A stretch of DNA of 64,000 bases from the NCBI GenBank assembly GCA_021018815.1, contig JAITYX010000007.1, positions 10,788,001-10,852,000 of the forward strand, in the 5' to 3' direction. This stretch comes from Talinum fruticosum. Lineage: Eukaryota > Streptophyta > Magnoliopsida > Caryophyllales > Talinaceae. The translations under genes and the position numbers were made by a program. Shown here one piece after another: positions 1 to 12,347 of the stretch (the first letter of the stretch is position 1; every line of letters begins with the position of its first letter). Under the pieces are notes generated by a model. The model was not told the origin of the DNA and ran no database searches. It was given only the letters and a program-made list of their open reading frames with translations.

Positions 1-120
1 TGTTCAACTCCATTTAATGTTTTCCTTAGGCAGGGGCGTGATGTTCAAATTGTGGTTTGATTATGTACCTATAATACGCAAAATGATTTGTTTTGTTCCC
101 ATATATGATCAGTTACAAAG

Positions 121-3100
121 ACAAATAGGGCTGAGGAGGCCTTGACGTGGCTTCGTGAGAATAGGACCGGCTTTGATATAGTCATAAGCGATGTACATAT
201 GCCCGACATGGATGGCTTCAAACTCCTTGAGCAAGTTGGGCTGGAAATGGACCTACCTGTCATCAGTAAGTAATGACTAATTTTCTTATTGGTTGAAGCT
301 GGTGTTTTGATCATCATATTCCCAGTTGAAGCTGATGTTTTGATCATCATATTCTGATTTATGTGTTGAGACATCGAAAACTGGTTTTTAGCCATTGTAG
401 CGTGACCTGCCAGGTGTAAACTAGCTCCCAAACGTGGGAGTCGAGATGAAACCCTGGAGAAGGAATGGAGAGTTTCCCCCTCTCCTTATCCTCATCTCCC
501 ATTCCCCAAGCCATAATAGGTGCCACCTAGAAGTCAACTATCGATTTTTAAAGGGGTAATAGGGCTTTATTTTTCTCATATGGGTGTGCCGTATATGTAA
601 TGGAACAGTGATGTCGGCGGATGATAGCAAACATGTTGTCCTGAAGGGTGTCACACATGGAGCCTGTGATTATCTGATCAAACCAGTCCGAATAGAAGCA
701 CTCAAGAACATATGGCAGCATGTGGTTAGGAAGAAGAAAAATGAGTGGAAGGACTTTGAACAATCGAGCAGCTGGGATGAAGGGGACAGGCAGCAGAGAC
801 AGGATGATGCAATCTCATCCCCTGCCAATGAAGGGAGTTGGAAAAGTTCAAAGAGGAAAGGTGACGACGAGGAGGGAGAGGATAAGGAAGATACGGCCAC
901 ACTCAAGAAACCTCGGGTGGTTTGGTCTGTTGAGCTTCATCAACAGTTTGTCGCTGCTGTTAACCAGCTTGGCATTGACAGTATGTTACTTTTTTCCTAT
1001 ACTACCTTCTAGCTTCCTTGTCCTATGCTTTCAGACTTGCATTTGTGCTCCATAGCTTGAAATTTAAGTGATTTGCTAATAATTAGCTAATCTAAGACCT
1101 TCAAATGACTCTGACTGACAGGATTTATTGCTATCTGACTAGGAGTTGAAAAGGTTCAGGTTTGAGTTTAATCTAGGTTTGACAAAACAAGTGGATTGCT
1201 CTTATATCTGACAAATTTCCCTTGTCGATAACTGATTTATTTCTGGTCGCCGGAATCTCACGATACTAAATTTGAGCAAATGCCAGGTTTGGGCAGTAGA
1301 AATAGGAAAACTCTTTATGGCCATGTTTAAGATTTTCATGAAAGATTTATGACCATACCTGGATTGTTGCAGTTCGAAACATTCGGATAACTGGGTCAGG
1401 CAAAATATCGCATGCTCTCCTAATCCTACTAGGGGAGAAGAAAAGTGATAGTGTGAATTTTATGGAATCTATTAAGTACCTCATTTCCTTTCAGCCGTGC
1501 CTTTCTTTTGCAATCCATTTGATTATGTGAGAATGGAACTCTTGATCTACTAATATTAATTCTCTACTTTGTGAATTGTACATTCCTTATGTTTTCTGTT
1601 TGATGTTCTTATCCAGAGGCTGTTCCTAAAAAATTTTGGAGCTGATGAACGTTCCTGGGCTCACTAGAGAAAATGTTGCAAGCCACCTTCAGGTTCATTT
1701 TCTTTCTTCATATGTGTTAATTATTGACAAGGACCTGTTTTTTCAGTCCCGTTCCCCCTCTTCTCCATCAATGTGGACTTAAAACTTTTATTATGTGATG
1801 CAGAAATACCGCTTGTATCTTAGAAGGCTTAGTGGAGTATCACAACACCAAGGTGGCTTAGGCAATTCTTTCATGCCTCAGGACTCAGGTTTTGGCTCAA
1901 TGTCATCCCTAGGTGGGATTGATCTTCAAGCTCTTGCTGCCACCGGTCAACTTTCAGCACAGACTCTTGCAGCGTACTCCCGAATGACACCAACTATTAA
2001 ACCAGGTGTGTCCATGCCGTTTGTTGACCAGAGAAACCTGTTTAGCTTCGAAAACTCCAAGTTAAGATATGGGGATGGGCAGCAACAGCAGCTTGGAAAT
2101 GTCAATAAGCAAATGAATCTGCTTCATGGAATCCCCACTATAATGGAGCCGAAGCAACTTGGGGGTTTGAACCAATCTGCGCAGACCCTGGGGGCATGAA
2201 CATGCAAGTTAGTGGCTCCTCTAGCCATCAGAATAATTCATTATTGATGCAGATGATCCCACAACAGTCTAGAGGACACATTTTGAATGAAAGTGTTGGT
2301 AGTCATGTTCCTCGGATTCAATCCTCGATTGGGCAGTCTATGCAATCTAATGGCACGAGTGGTGGGGTTCTATCTAGAAATGGAATGGCATACAACCCCG
2401 CCTCTCAAGCCGCCCCCAGTGGTAGACTTCTCTGTGAACCAAATCTCAGACTTGCCCGGAAATGGATTCCCAATTGGGAGTACTCCTGGCATAACGTCAA
2501 TGTCATCGAAGGGGTTTAATCAAGAGGAAGTTAGCTCAGATTCCAAAGGAACAAGAGGATATGCCCCGAGTTATGACGTGTTTAGTGAGCTCCAGCAACT
2601 TAAGTCTCAGGACTGGCAGTTGCAGAATCCGGGTATGACCTTTGGAAGTTCCTCCCAGCACGGAGCACCGGTGCAAAGTGGCGTGAATGTAGCGCCATCA
2701 GTTTTGGTGAATCAATCTTATATTCCTGATCAGAAGAATGAACACAGTGGGAATGCTATTGCTGGCAAGCCAATGTTCTCTACTAGCTTAGAAAATCAAC
2801 ATATGGGCACAACAAACCCCAATCAAAATCTGAATGGTGGTCTTGTTGACAATCCACCGAGGGTGAAGACAGAGAGGTTGTCTGATGTTATCAGCCCTGG
2901 GGCTAACCTCTTCTCCGAGCACTATGGTCAAGAGGATTTGATGAGTGCGCTGCTGAAACAGGTAACAAATAGGTCATAGTTATGGTTGTTTATACTAGAA
3001 AAAATCGCGGAAACTATTAGAAGATTTTAGCCGTTCCTCCTCTCTCATATATGTGATGTCACATTCTTATATTTCCGCAATCAACCTACTGTTTGCTGCT

Positions 3101-3532
3101 CAATTTATGGGTAGGAAAGTGGACTCTTTCGATTATTTGGTTCAGCTTGCATTATTTATCAATTTCTGCTTCCAGAATACCAGTTGATTGTTAAGAAGCA
3201 ACAACATGCTAAACCTTGGTCCTACCATGGGTAAGGCTGTTAATGATCAACTTTTGCTGACCACAAATCTTGGTTATGTTTCAATAATGTTTCTTTTCTC
3301 TCCTCCCCCTCCCAAATACGTTTCTATCTTCTTTTCTACTGGATTCCCCCTTCTCCCTTTAACCCCATCATACGATGAACACATCTTCTACCTTTGAGAT
3401 TTAGTGATAACTAAGGAAAATTGATGTCTAGCCAAAACTCATATGGAGTTGTTTGCTTTCTAGCAGCAAGAGGGCATTGCATCTGGTGAATTCGATCTTG
3501 ATGGGTACACCCTCGATAATATTCCCGTCTAG
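121..3532 (+). CDS. Type-B response regulator (ARR1/2/12-like), 5' end missing
   Basis: Cytokinin-signalling transcription factor: a phosphorelay receiver joined to a GARP/Myb DNA-binding domain, acting in the nucleus. Exons by splice sites and homology: 121-265, 609-980, 1617-1692, 1804-2961 and 3467-3532; earlier exons lie before the window. The receiver shows the phospho-acceptor aspartate in [11 protein letters not shown] and the conserved lysine in YLIKPVR. An acidic/basic linker leads to the GARP domain ([15 protein letters not shown], then [14 protein letters not shown] and [11 protein letters not shown]). A Gln/Asn/Ser-rich activation region follows, and the C-terminus ends [10 protein letters not shown]. 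As sequenced, the frame breaks three times, each in a homopolymer: six A at 1628-1633 inside GARP (one A short), five G at 2190-2194 (one G short) and five C at 2413-2417 (one C too many). Protein similarity continues across every break, so sequence error is more likely than decay. Family certain; paralogue not resolved. Confidence 0.93.
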
Positions 3533-4088
3533 GAGAACACAACCTTAAGGTCCAGTCTAGCCACATACCGCAGTTGCAGCTTCTGATGTACATAGCTGCC
3601 GCAACTCGCTGCAAAATTGGAAGGAACTCTGAATTCATCACGAAAAACACCAGCTTGTCAGACCACCCCTTTCGCTAGGAATATGATTTATGTTGGATAT
3701 AGATAATTATAGTGTATCTGGGTAGAGACTTTTGAATGTTTGCGGCAGCCATGGTTACTTGATCTTGATGGGCATTGTTCACCTTATTTAAGGTTAAGGT
3801 GTGCTTTTATGGCTGCTTAGTTTGTGCATATAAAGGGACAGGAGAAGAATGCAGATTTGTAGGAGTATTTATTTTTCTTATATTCCCTTGGAATTTTTTT
3901 GGGTGTTTAGTAGCCTCTTTTGTTGGTTTTATGTTGCCCATGAATAACAAAGCTTGATTGTCTAGTGTTTAGATGGTGGTGATGTACAAATCTCATTTGA
4001 TTGTTCAGCTGTACTTGAAAATGAAAGTTTCTTTTGCTGGATTATACATAATGTAAACCCCCGTCCCCTCACCCTCCCCCAAAAAAAA
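3533..4088 (+). other. 3' UTR and downstream flank of the response regulator
   Basis: Non-coding T-rich sequence after the TAG at 3530-3532. AATAAC/ATAATG-type A-rich signals near 3940 and 4050 are compatible with poly(A) sites. No other gene is visible. Confidence 0.45.
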
Positions 4089-4091
4089 TAA

Positions 4092-4524
4092 GGGCCTGTT
4101 CGAATTAGCGTTTTTAACTGCTCATAAACGCTCATAACCACTCATAAATGCTATAATAGCTCATACCAGCTAGTTATAACCGCTATAACAGCTTATCCAC
4201 TATAATAGCTAATAAACTCATATTATTATGATTGTGATGATTATTATTTACGATAATAATAATAATAATAATATATTATTATTATTATTATTATTATTAT
4301 TGTTGTTGTTGTTGTTATTGCTAAAAAATATTATTATATTTAAAAATTTTAGTAATATCATTATTATAATTATTATTGTTATTATCATTATCGACATTGT
4401 AACTTGTTATTATAATGATCGTCATTGTCATAACCGATATAGCAGACTTATAACCGCTATACAGACTCATAACGACTCATAAACGCTATAACCGCTAGTT
4501 TTAACGGATGAAACGAGTAGGCCC
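4092..4524. mobile_element. Tourist-like (PIF/Harbinger) MITE
   Basis: The left end reads GGGCCTGTTCG and the right end, read on the minus strand, GGGCCTACTCG, so they form terminal inverted repeats. The element is flanked by TAA at 4089-4091 and again at 4525-4527, the 3-bp target duplication typical of PIF/Harbinger. The 433-bp body holds diverged repeats of ATAACCGCTATA type and a central TAA/TTA/TTG microsatellite at about 4247-4320. It has no coding capacity. Confidence 0.7.
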
Positions 4525-4527
4525 TAA

Positions 4528-5804
4528 GTAGTCAATGGATTATTATCCATAAGCCCAAAAATAATCAATCTACATAGCTGGATTATCTGGCATAAACTTA
4601 GCCTAATTTAGCATTTGTACTATTTAACTTTGGAATACAGATTGTCAGGGTCACAACTAACTAGCGTTCTCAAGAACCGTATCCAATGTACTCCCTTGGA
4701 CCCATATTACTCTCTTAACTAAGAGACTTGTGTTTGTGAGATATAAATAAGGCTCTCATTTCTAAGAGAGACAGGTAATATACAATGGAGAAAGTAGTGA
4801 TTATATGCAACAAAGGTCCATAGTTACATGTTGGGGCCCTAGAATATGGGATGAAGTAGTTCAAACTTGGAATGGTGATTCATGATTTAGCTATCATTAG
4901 GATGAGCTGATCTAGATTCTAGGGAGAGTAGTAAAATGAGAGGCGATTCAAAATTGATCTGATCAGAAAGTATCGTGATATGCTACGTGATTGTCACATT
5001 AGACCAACACCTGGTATCATGATGGTGATCTGAATCAAATTCTACCACTGTGATCTGAATTGAATTCTACCACCATAATCGCATTTTGAATCCTTAAGGA
5101 AGATAAACATATTGTGAGGGTGATGGGGAAATGTTATAGAATTATCAATGTGGGAAAAAGGAGGTGAGAGTTGATATCTTAATCTCAGCCTTATTTAGCA
5201 GTAACTTTTGATTAGTGTCCAAATCAGCAGAAATGTTTGAGCTCTGAATTCAACTTCCCTCAGTTGCACATGGACATGTAGAAGAAGAAACAGTAGCTTT
5301 TGCACTTGTGTATTTTAGGGAAGAGGGGAAGGGGTCGTGGGGGACCCTCCTGTTAAACTTTAGTTGTAGTGGTTGTCCAGGTTGTGTTGACGAGGCAAAC
5401 CAATCTGGAGAGAGCGAGATAGAGAGAGAGAGTTGAGATCAGATGGCACTACTGATTGCCCTCATTCATGTTCATTAAAAGCTTTTTATTTTTATTTTTG
5501 GGCATTGCTCTTTTTCCATAAAGTTATGTTGGAATTAATCGTAGTACCTCATTTGCTGTCCCTCTCTCTCTCTCTCTCTCCCTCCCTCCCCCACCCTTGT
5601 GTCTGTTGGTCTGTCTTTGTTGTGAATAAAGTTTGAAAGGTATATAGAGTAGGGGAATCCAGTTCTGCTCTTTTCACCATCATCAGAATCAGAATCAGAA
5701 TCATAGAATATGAAACATGGATAGATAGATAGATAGGGATACCTCTTTTTCAACTAAACTCTCTCTCCAGAAACATTGATAGGGTTAGCTCTTCTTCAAC
5801 TCAA

Positions 5805-5841
<37 letters not shown>

Positions 5842-6600
5842 CATTCGTTTGAGGACATATAAACACGAGGCTTAGATACTTCAAATTTGGTAGAAACATC
5901 ACCATAACCTCGCTAAGGAATATAATTTCCGCATGAATTTGAAGCTTCATGAAAAACGAAAACTGTAAGGCGAAGGATAACCAGGTCTGATCAGGACAAG
6001 TTTGGGTTGTTCCGATTCAAAGTTGTTCAAATACACTGTCACGTTTTATAATAAGGAGATCTAATTAATATTGTTTTGGCCTATTTTAGTATTGCTCGAG
6101 ACCAAGCCTCATTGTTAGAATTTTTTTCATTGTTTTTTTAATAAATCCATAATATTGGAATAAAAATTTGATTTGGGATCATTTGGTTGAACTAAACAAG
6201 TATAAATTTTTTCATGTCTAAGTTGAACTAAGCAAGTGATTTCATGAACGAAAGCTGTTCTGATACCAGCTGGTTTCAAACCTAATCCCCGTTCCATTCC
6301 AATTTTTAGAACAAAGTGGCCCCTCATTCTCTTCAAACTGTACCAAGAGAAAATGACTCACAGAACTGTAAAATCTGCACATTTCCTGTGTTGCAAATCG
6401 TATAAGTATACAAAATCATGACGGAAAAACAGTGACAGACAGGAAGCAGAACAATTAGCTTGGTCAAAAATTAAGATTAATGATTTCCAGCATCCTTGGG
6501 AAACCATAGCAGACCAAAAATAAGCGGCAAAATGTTTCCATGATTTGTACACAAATGTAGTCATATACTACAGCAATTTAATTGCTATTAATCAGTCATA
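4528..6600. other. Intergenic, no gene seen
   Basis: AT-rich sequence between two convergent genes. It holds only simple repeats: (GA)n near 5412-5432, (TC)n at 5561-5589, (AGAATC)n near 5684-5702, (GATA)n near 5720-5737 and (CT)n at 5805-5838. The right end probably includes the COBRA-like gene's 3' UTR. Confidence 0.5.
5561..5838. repeat. Cluster of (CT)n, (AGAATC)n and (GATA)n microsatellites
   Basis: Two long CT tracts (5561-5589 and 5805-5838) flank short AGAATC and GATA arrays. They are probably polymorphic and have no evident function. Confidence 0.8.
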
Positions 6601-6743
6601 ATAGCATACAGACTCTCAACAGAAGAAGAAAAAAAAAGCATCGCATCAACATCCTCCAGGCAATAAATCCTCGTCTGTAAATCGGAAAAGAATCAACAAA
6701 TAAGCTGCAGCTAGCACATACCAAGAAGACTTCCATTGTTGAG

Positions 6744-9700
6744 TCATTGTTCGATGAAAAATAACGCCAGAACTGCAAGAATAACCGGGAAAATCATAGG
6801 AAGATTCATCTTATGGCCCCCATTGATGGGAATTATTTTCGGAAGTGAGCATTCTTCCCCATTGAAGTATAATTTAGTAGGGAAACCATCCCCCTCTGCC
6901 ACCCTAATTCCCTGGGTAGTTTTCTTTGTGAAGGAGAGAACTGACTGCTGTTTTCCAGGGACCCTAGGATCGTTTGGCTTGGTCCCATTAGTCTCTGCCA
7001 TGAGGTAGTTTAACCCAGGAAGACCCTGCATGAAAATGGTGCTGGTGTGATTAACATCGGTCATTAGAGTGCCGTTGAATGAGTAAACTTTCTCGAAACC
7101 AGGGGCTGCTTTGTCCATTTCTACGGCTAGGAACCAATCAGGGAAGTTGACTTCTTCCCAATTGAACAAGGTAACCTTTGCGGTCCATCCTTTGGCATAA
7201 TCCGTGTTTACATGCCAGTTTATGCTCACCCCACAGTTGTCTGAACATGGCAGTGGGTTTGTTACGGGCTGGTGTTTCAGCTCGGCCCAGGCCAACGCTA
7301 GCTTAGTCCGGTTATCGAAGGGGACCAGTTGGGCCTCAGGCGGGATCAACATGGCTGGAGCCTTGGTGCTGCAGGTCTGGCCGGTGTTCTTAGGACACCC
7401 ACATGCACAAGTGTTACAGGGGATAATAGACTCGTTGAAGTATGCAGAGAATGATACACAGCACTTAGGTGCTACATTCTTCGGCTGGGTTATGTTACAC
7501 ACAACTTGCCAGCTGGCAACCGCAGTTGTGTTAACAGGTAACCCGGTTGGGCTCGGGAACTCACTTGGGCTGACCCGGATAGGCGGCCCACATTTATAAT
7601 CCGGGTTGAGAATTCCACTGATCTCCCAGTTCTGAGGAACCACTATTGCAGATTGGTTCATGTTTGGAGGCATTTTAAAGACCTGAACCTGGAACACTGA
7701 CTTCGATTTACTCTCATCCATGCCAATTGGAAGAATTGTACCATTTCTACAACAAAAGGGCAGCATCCCGAGGTTAGCATCATTTGCAAATTGGGGTGGA
7801 AGATCCATGATCGTAGGCCGCTTTTGGCAGTTAAGCACAGTTGAGAAGTCAATTTCAGGGTGTTGCTGAGCTTGAGGGCCAGTTATGCAGTCATTGGCAT
7901 CGACGATATCTGGGTAAGCTCCTTTCATGGACATTATGAACTCGTTGGACATCCACTCCCAGTTGAGCCGCCAAGAATCAAGGCGGCCAAGTGGGTTGTG
8001 GTTGGCAAGGGTGACCTGAGCCCAGTAGTTCCCTGGAAAAGCTTTGATCACATCATACATTATTGTCAAGTCACCATTTTGCTTAGGGAAGAACTGTTCA
8101 CTTATGGTCATGCTTGATTCTGCTTCTGGATCTTGGAAGCAACATGTGTTCAATGTGAAGTTTCCTGCAATGGAGAAATTAGAGAGAGGAAAAAAAACCC
8201 ATAAAATAGAAGGCAAATTAATCATAGAATATCGTGATTGAGATTAATTTTTTTGTCATTAGAAATTTATCTAAAATCCTTGGAGCCATAGCTAATTACA
8301 TGACAGAGATAAAACGAAACATTTCACAATTTTTTCATATGTAAGATTAGCCCTTTCTTTTGTGACTCGTCATATTTCAGTTAAAAATAATTAAATTATA
8401 AAATTATCTTATAAGATAATTGAAAAATAAAAAAGTTCTCCCATTTTTATCGATCTCACAATAAAGAAAATAAAAAGTATACTCCAGTACTATGATATTT
8501 TTGTTTTGGTGCAGACCAATACTGTGATACATAAACATGGTGTTATCTTGTACTCATATTGGGCCCCCTCTGTTCCCCCTTTCCTCCAAAGGGTCATACC
8601 TTTCTTGGCCTCTTGGGCCTAGTATCAAGTCCAGAAAGAAGGCCCATTAATCATCACATACAAAATACTACTAGTAATGGATTTTGTCCTTTTCTAATGT
8701 CAACTTTCAAGGGCACAAAGTTTTATATATAAAAAAAAAGTGAGCAAAGTTTTTCATAAATTGTACTCAAAATAGTGATCCACAATTTCATAATTCTCAA
8801 AATAGTAATTGCAGCTTTAAGAAAACGAGGCATTACTATGTAATTATAATTTCATAGAAGGAGATAGGATTTATATAAAAATATACGGTTATTTATGGAC
8901 TTATTTATAAAATTATTACTCCGTTGTATCATAATAAGTATATTGAAAACTTATAGTATTAGACACACTAATGTATTGTAATAGTTTTTGTACATGGTTA
9001 AAAAAGTAACTCCCATCCAAAATTTAATTAAAAAAATGCAATAATATGTGATGTTCTCTATAATACTTTTATATACCAAAGCTTAAGGATTTATACCACG
9101 CAATATATATTCTAATTTTATCCTTAATACCAATTAATTATAAGTATTACATAAAACTTTTAACCTGGATTGTAAAAGTTTTGTCTCAATTCCAATGACG
9201 TTGTCTTATTGGATGGTTTAAAACAAAATATTATACATATCATCTTATAACCTATAAAATTTCAGATAGTATGGTAACTTAATATTTATTATAGACTTGT
9301 AGTATTATCCATAAATTATTATCTTAATTGGAGTCATGTGTACTTTATTTTAAAATACAGTCATCCTGATTGTATTATAGTATTATCTTACTTTTTTAGA
9401 TTAACAATCTACTTTTTTATAAAAAAGAAATGATATGCATCCTGTTACGGAATACCATTTAAGTATTTTACCTTGACTTAAAATTGTGTATAAAATTTAA
9501 GAAATATGGTTTGATTGAATATTGTAATAATATTGCAATTTATAAGTTGTGTAATATCATATTTTTATGTATTATTTTTTATAGTTCAAAAAATATGAGT
9601 ATGATACATATTTTGGCGAATGAAGTTAATTTATTAGGGTATCATTTTGTCATATGTTAGATGATAAATATTAAATTTTAGAAATGCGAATTAATCGCAA

Positions 9701-10544
9701 ATGTTGAAAATTTGGTCATTTAATACTTAGGACGACTTAAATACTAGAGGTATATTGCTACAAAGACACCATAAAAAATCATTAAATTATAACCAAATAG
9801 TAATAATAAGTGATTTAAAATTACGCGCGATGGTCATGCGTCTCTCCATTTTCGAACAAAAATTTGAAATTCACCAGCGTTTTCTGTTCAGAGAACTCAG
9901 CAGAGAGAGAGGGAGAGAGAGAGAGAGAGAGAGGATACCGATCATGAAGGGATCAGGGCAAGAGTAGCCATTGTTAACAAGAGTGATATTCTTGGGCAAA
10001 GGCACACCCGGTGGCGACTTAACCCCAAACTGCGTCCCCTTCATCTTCACCTTCACCGACATCTGCTTCAGATCTCCGGCGGTCTGGATCCCCGTCTTCA
10101 GATCCGACTGCGGGAATCCCGCGATCACCGTCCCGTCGCCAACCACTGCCGGCAGAATCGTCCCGTTCGCTATCAGCGCTCCGTCCAGGGACACCAGGAG
10201 CTCCTTGTGCTGAAATCCGATGAACACCTGCCACGATTTCAGCTCAACGTCGTCGTTGTTTAGGATCGTCAGCTCCGATTTGAAGCTGTACGCCTGATCA
10301 TCCGCCGCCTCCACCAGCGGATGGAGCTTCTTGCCGGAGTTCCACCGGTAGCTCAGCCATATGCCGTTGCAAAGGTTCGCTGACGGCGCCGGGGCCGGTG
10401 CGGGTGCCGGAGAGTCGGAGATCGGTGAGGCGACGGGGGCGGCGGCGGTGGCGGGGCTCCGCGGCGCAGGGGTTGGGCGGAGGAGGTTGAGAGGAGGAGA
10501 GAGAAAAGGAGGAGGGAGAAGGAGAAGGAGGGAAGTGCAGCCAT
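6744..10544 (-). CDS. COBL7: COBRA-like GPI-anchored protein, COBL7-11 clade
   Basis: Secreted glycoprotein of the COBRA family, involved in cellulose deposition and oriented growth, anchored at the outer plasma membrane. Two exons on the minus strand: 10544-9939 and 8164-6744 (donor GTATCC, acceptor TTGCAG), about 675 residues, matching the long COBL7-type proteins. Starting at 10544 gives a signal peptide (MAALPSFSFSLLLFSLLLST). A Pro/Ala-rich segment and the first domain (CNGIWLSYRWNSGKK) follow. Exon 2 holds the COBRA domain with the Cys-rich CCVSFSAYFNE...CNTCACGC motif and many N-glycosylation sites. The hydrophobic C-terminus (LPMIFPVILAVLALFFIEQ) looks like a GPI-attachment signal. 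The frame is lost once, just after the signal peptide, at a four-base run 10469-10472 (G on +, C on -) that appears one base short. Clade assignment is firm; the exact orthologue is not. Confidence 0.9.
8165..9938 (-). other. Single large intron of the COBRA-like gene
   Basis: Very AT-rich 1.8-kb intron with no open frame of note. On the sense strand a CT tract (9902-9933 on +) begins a few bases after the 5' splice site. Confidence 0.75.
9902..9933. repeat. (GA)n microsatellite beside a splice donor
   Basis: GA repeat on +, read as CT on the gene strand. It lies immediately downstream of the COBRA-like exon 1 donor at 9938-9937. Confidence 0.85.
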
Positions 10545-10756
10545 GGCGGATTACGGATTGAGGAGAGAGAAGGGAAAATAAAGGGGTGGATTGATGTTTA
10601 ATTATTACGGAGTTATTGTCTCTCATAATATAATCGGCCGGCAACTGCAAGCATGGAAGAGTGAGTGGGAAGCTCGTCTCGGATTTCTTTCATTTTCGTG
10701 CAAGAAGTTGGACAACTGATTAACAGAACATTTGCATGCCCTCCTCTTCTTTTATT

Positions 10757-10802
<46 letters not shown>

Positions 10803-11689
10803 TTGTTATTATTATTATTATTCTATAAATTGTTTATATATATTCATGGTATTTTGCTATATTATATTATTACATTAAATTACGTGACTAATTTGCGATT
10901 TTTTCTCAATGTATATAAAAACCTTAATACGAGTATAAAATATAAATAACGTGTTTGGTAAAATTAGATGTTTTAATAATAATTAAATATTTTAGTAACT
11001 GTTAGCTATTTTATTAGTGATTAATTGTCATTTTGACTAGTGGTTAGTGGTTAGATATTCAAATAGTGGTTTAAGATAAATGTGTTTGCTAATAATAACT
11101 ATTTAAATAGCACATTTATATAAAATCACTTAAAAGATACGATGGATAGAAGTTTTTAGAAAATAAAAAGAAGAATTTAAGAAATATATAACACTAGGTA
11201 ATGGTTGTAAAAACGTTATATTGAATAACTTTTCAAAAACACGACACAAACCTCTAATCGAGTATGTCAAATATTACTTTGCTAAGAACTTACATTTTTA
11301 AATAAATAATATTTTATCTCGTACAAAACAATAACCACTATATTAAAAATTAGTGCCGAAGACACCAAAAAAAGTAAGTGAAAATATTTTTATGTAGTAA
11401 AGTTGAGGTGATCAATTGAACATGTTTCATCAAATCAAAGGTAGAGCAATGGTCCAAGGCTCTCAATGAGTACTTGAGGGGATATTATAAATAATTCAAC
11501 GATAAAATTTTAATAGTAATCGGGAGAACTAAACATATGTGTTGTTCCGTGTTTATTCCTTATCGATTACACCAACTTCTAATAATTCACTAAGTGTTTA
11601 AAAAGAATATACTCATTAATAAATTAATAGTCAACAATTATAACTCCTCTACACCATATAATGATGATAATTTTGGCAATAGTTGGCAT
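10545..11689. other. COBRA-like promoter and AT-rich spacer
   Basis: The first 150 bases upstream of the start contain the probable 5' UTR. A (TAA)n array occupies 10751-10822. From about 10951 the motif GTGTTTGGTAAAATTA begins a sequence with AACTGTTAGCTATT-type words, shared with 51087 onward, so a non-autonomous element remnant is likely. No gene is seen. Confidence 0.4.
10751..10822. repeat. (TAA)n/(TTA)n microsatellite
   Basis: About 70 bases of ATA/TAA repeat turning into TTA repeat, a near-perfect self-complementary array. Confidence 0.9.
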
Positions 11690-12095
11690 GCAATCGTGCA
11701 ACACTAGTATTCAAAAAAAAAAAAAAAAAGTCGGTTGGTGCATATTTACAAATCAAATTTGATATTTTGGTGATAAATAATTGGGAAAATGTGACTATCA
11801 ATTAAAAACTTTTGAATATATACATTAATTTTCAACGACTAAAAAGTCAAATAAAAGGCTGCAAATTATGGATGGACAACAATAATGTTTAGACTTACAT
11901 GAACATTAGAATATACAAATTTGAATTGAGCTTTGAATATGAATGGTAACAATTAGAACAATTTAGGCAGATGGCCTAATAGCTTCTTCATTGGGCTTGG
12001 AGGTTAAATGGACAAGAAGGAATGAGTGGCCCATTACACTTTTCAATGATTTTACTCCCACAATAAATAATTCAAGACTATCTTCTTTTCAAGTC

Positions 12096-12347
12096 ATCTC
12101 TTTATTTCAAAATATATGTCACGAAAAAATGCTAAGAAAATACAAAATTCATGATAAGTTTTGTGTTAAAAATTAAGTTGCTCCTATATTTTATTAGAAA
12201 TAAAGGAAATGAAGAAGAAAAACAAAGCGAGTTAATAAGGACAAAATTGGTAAATTGGTAATTAATATACATTGGGATTGTAAAGTGACATGTATTATGA
12301 AACGAAATAGGTTAGTTAAAGTGACATGTATTGTGAAATAGAGGGAG
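12096..12347. mobile_element. Stowaway-like MITE, copy A
   Basis: Left end like CTCTTTATTTCAAAATATA; right end on the minus strand CTCCCTCTATTTCACAATA, next to TA. Both ends include the GTGACATGTATT / ATATGTCAC complement. About 250 bp and non-coding. The left TIR is degraded in this copy. Confidence 0.5.

Noticed and set aside
4228..4482. Leu/Ile/Asn-rich ORF
   Set aside because: Translation of a trinucleotide microsatellite inside the MITE.
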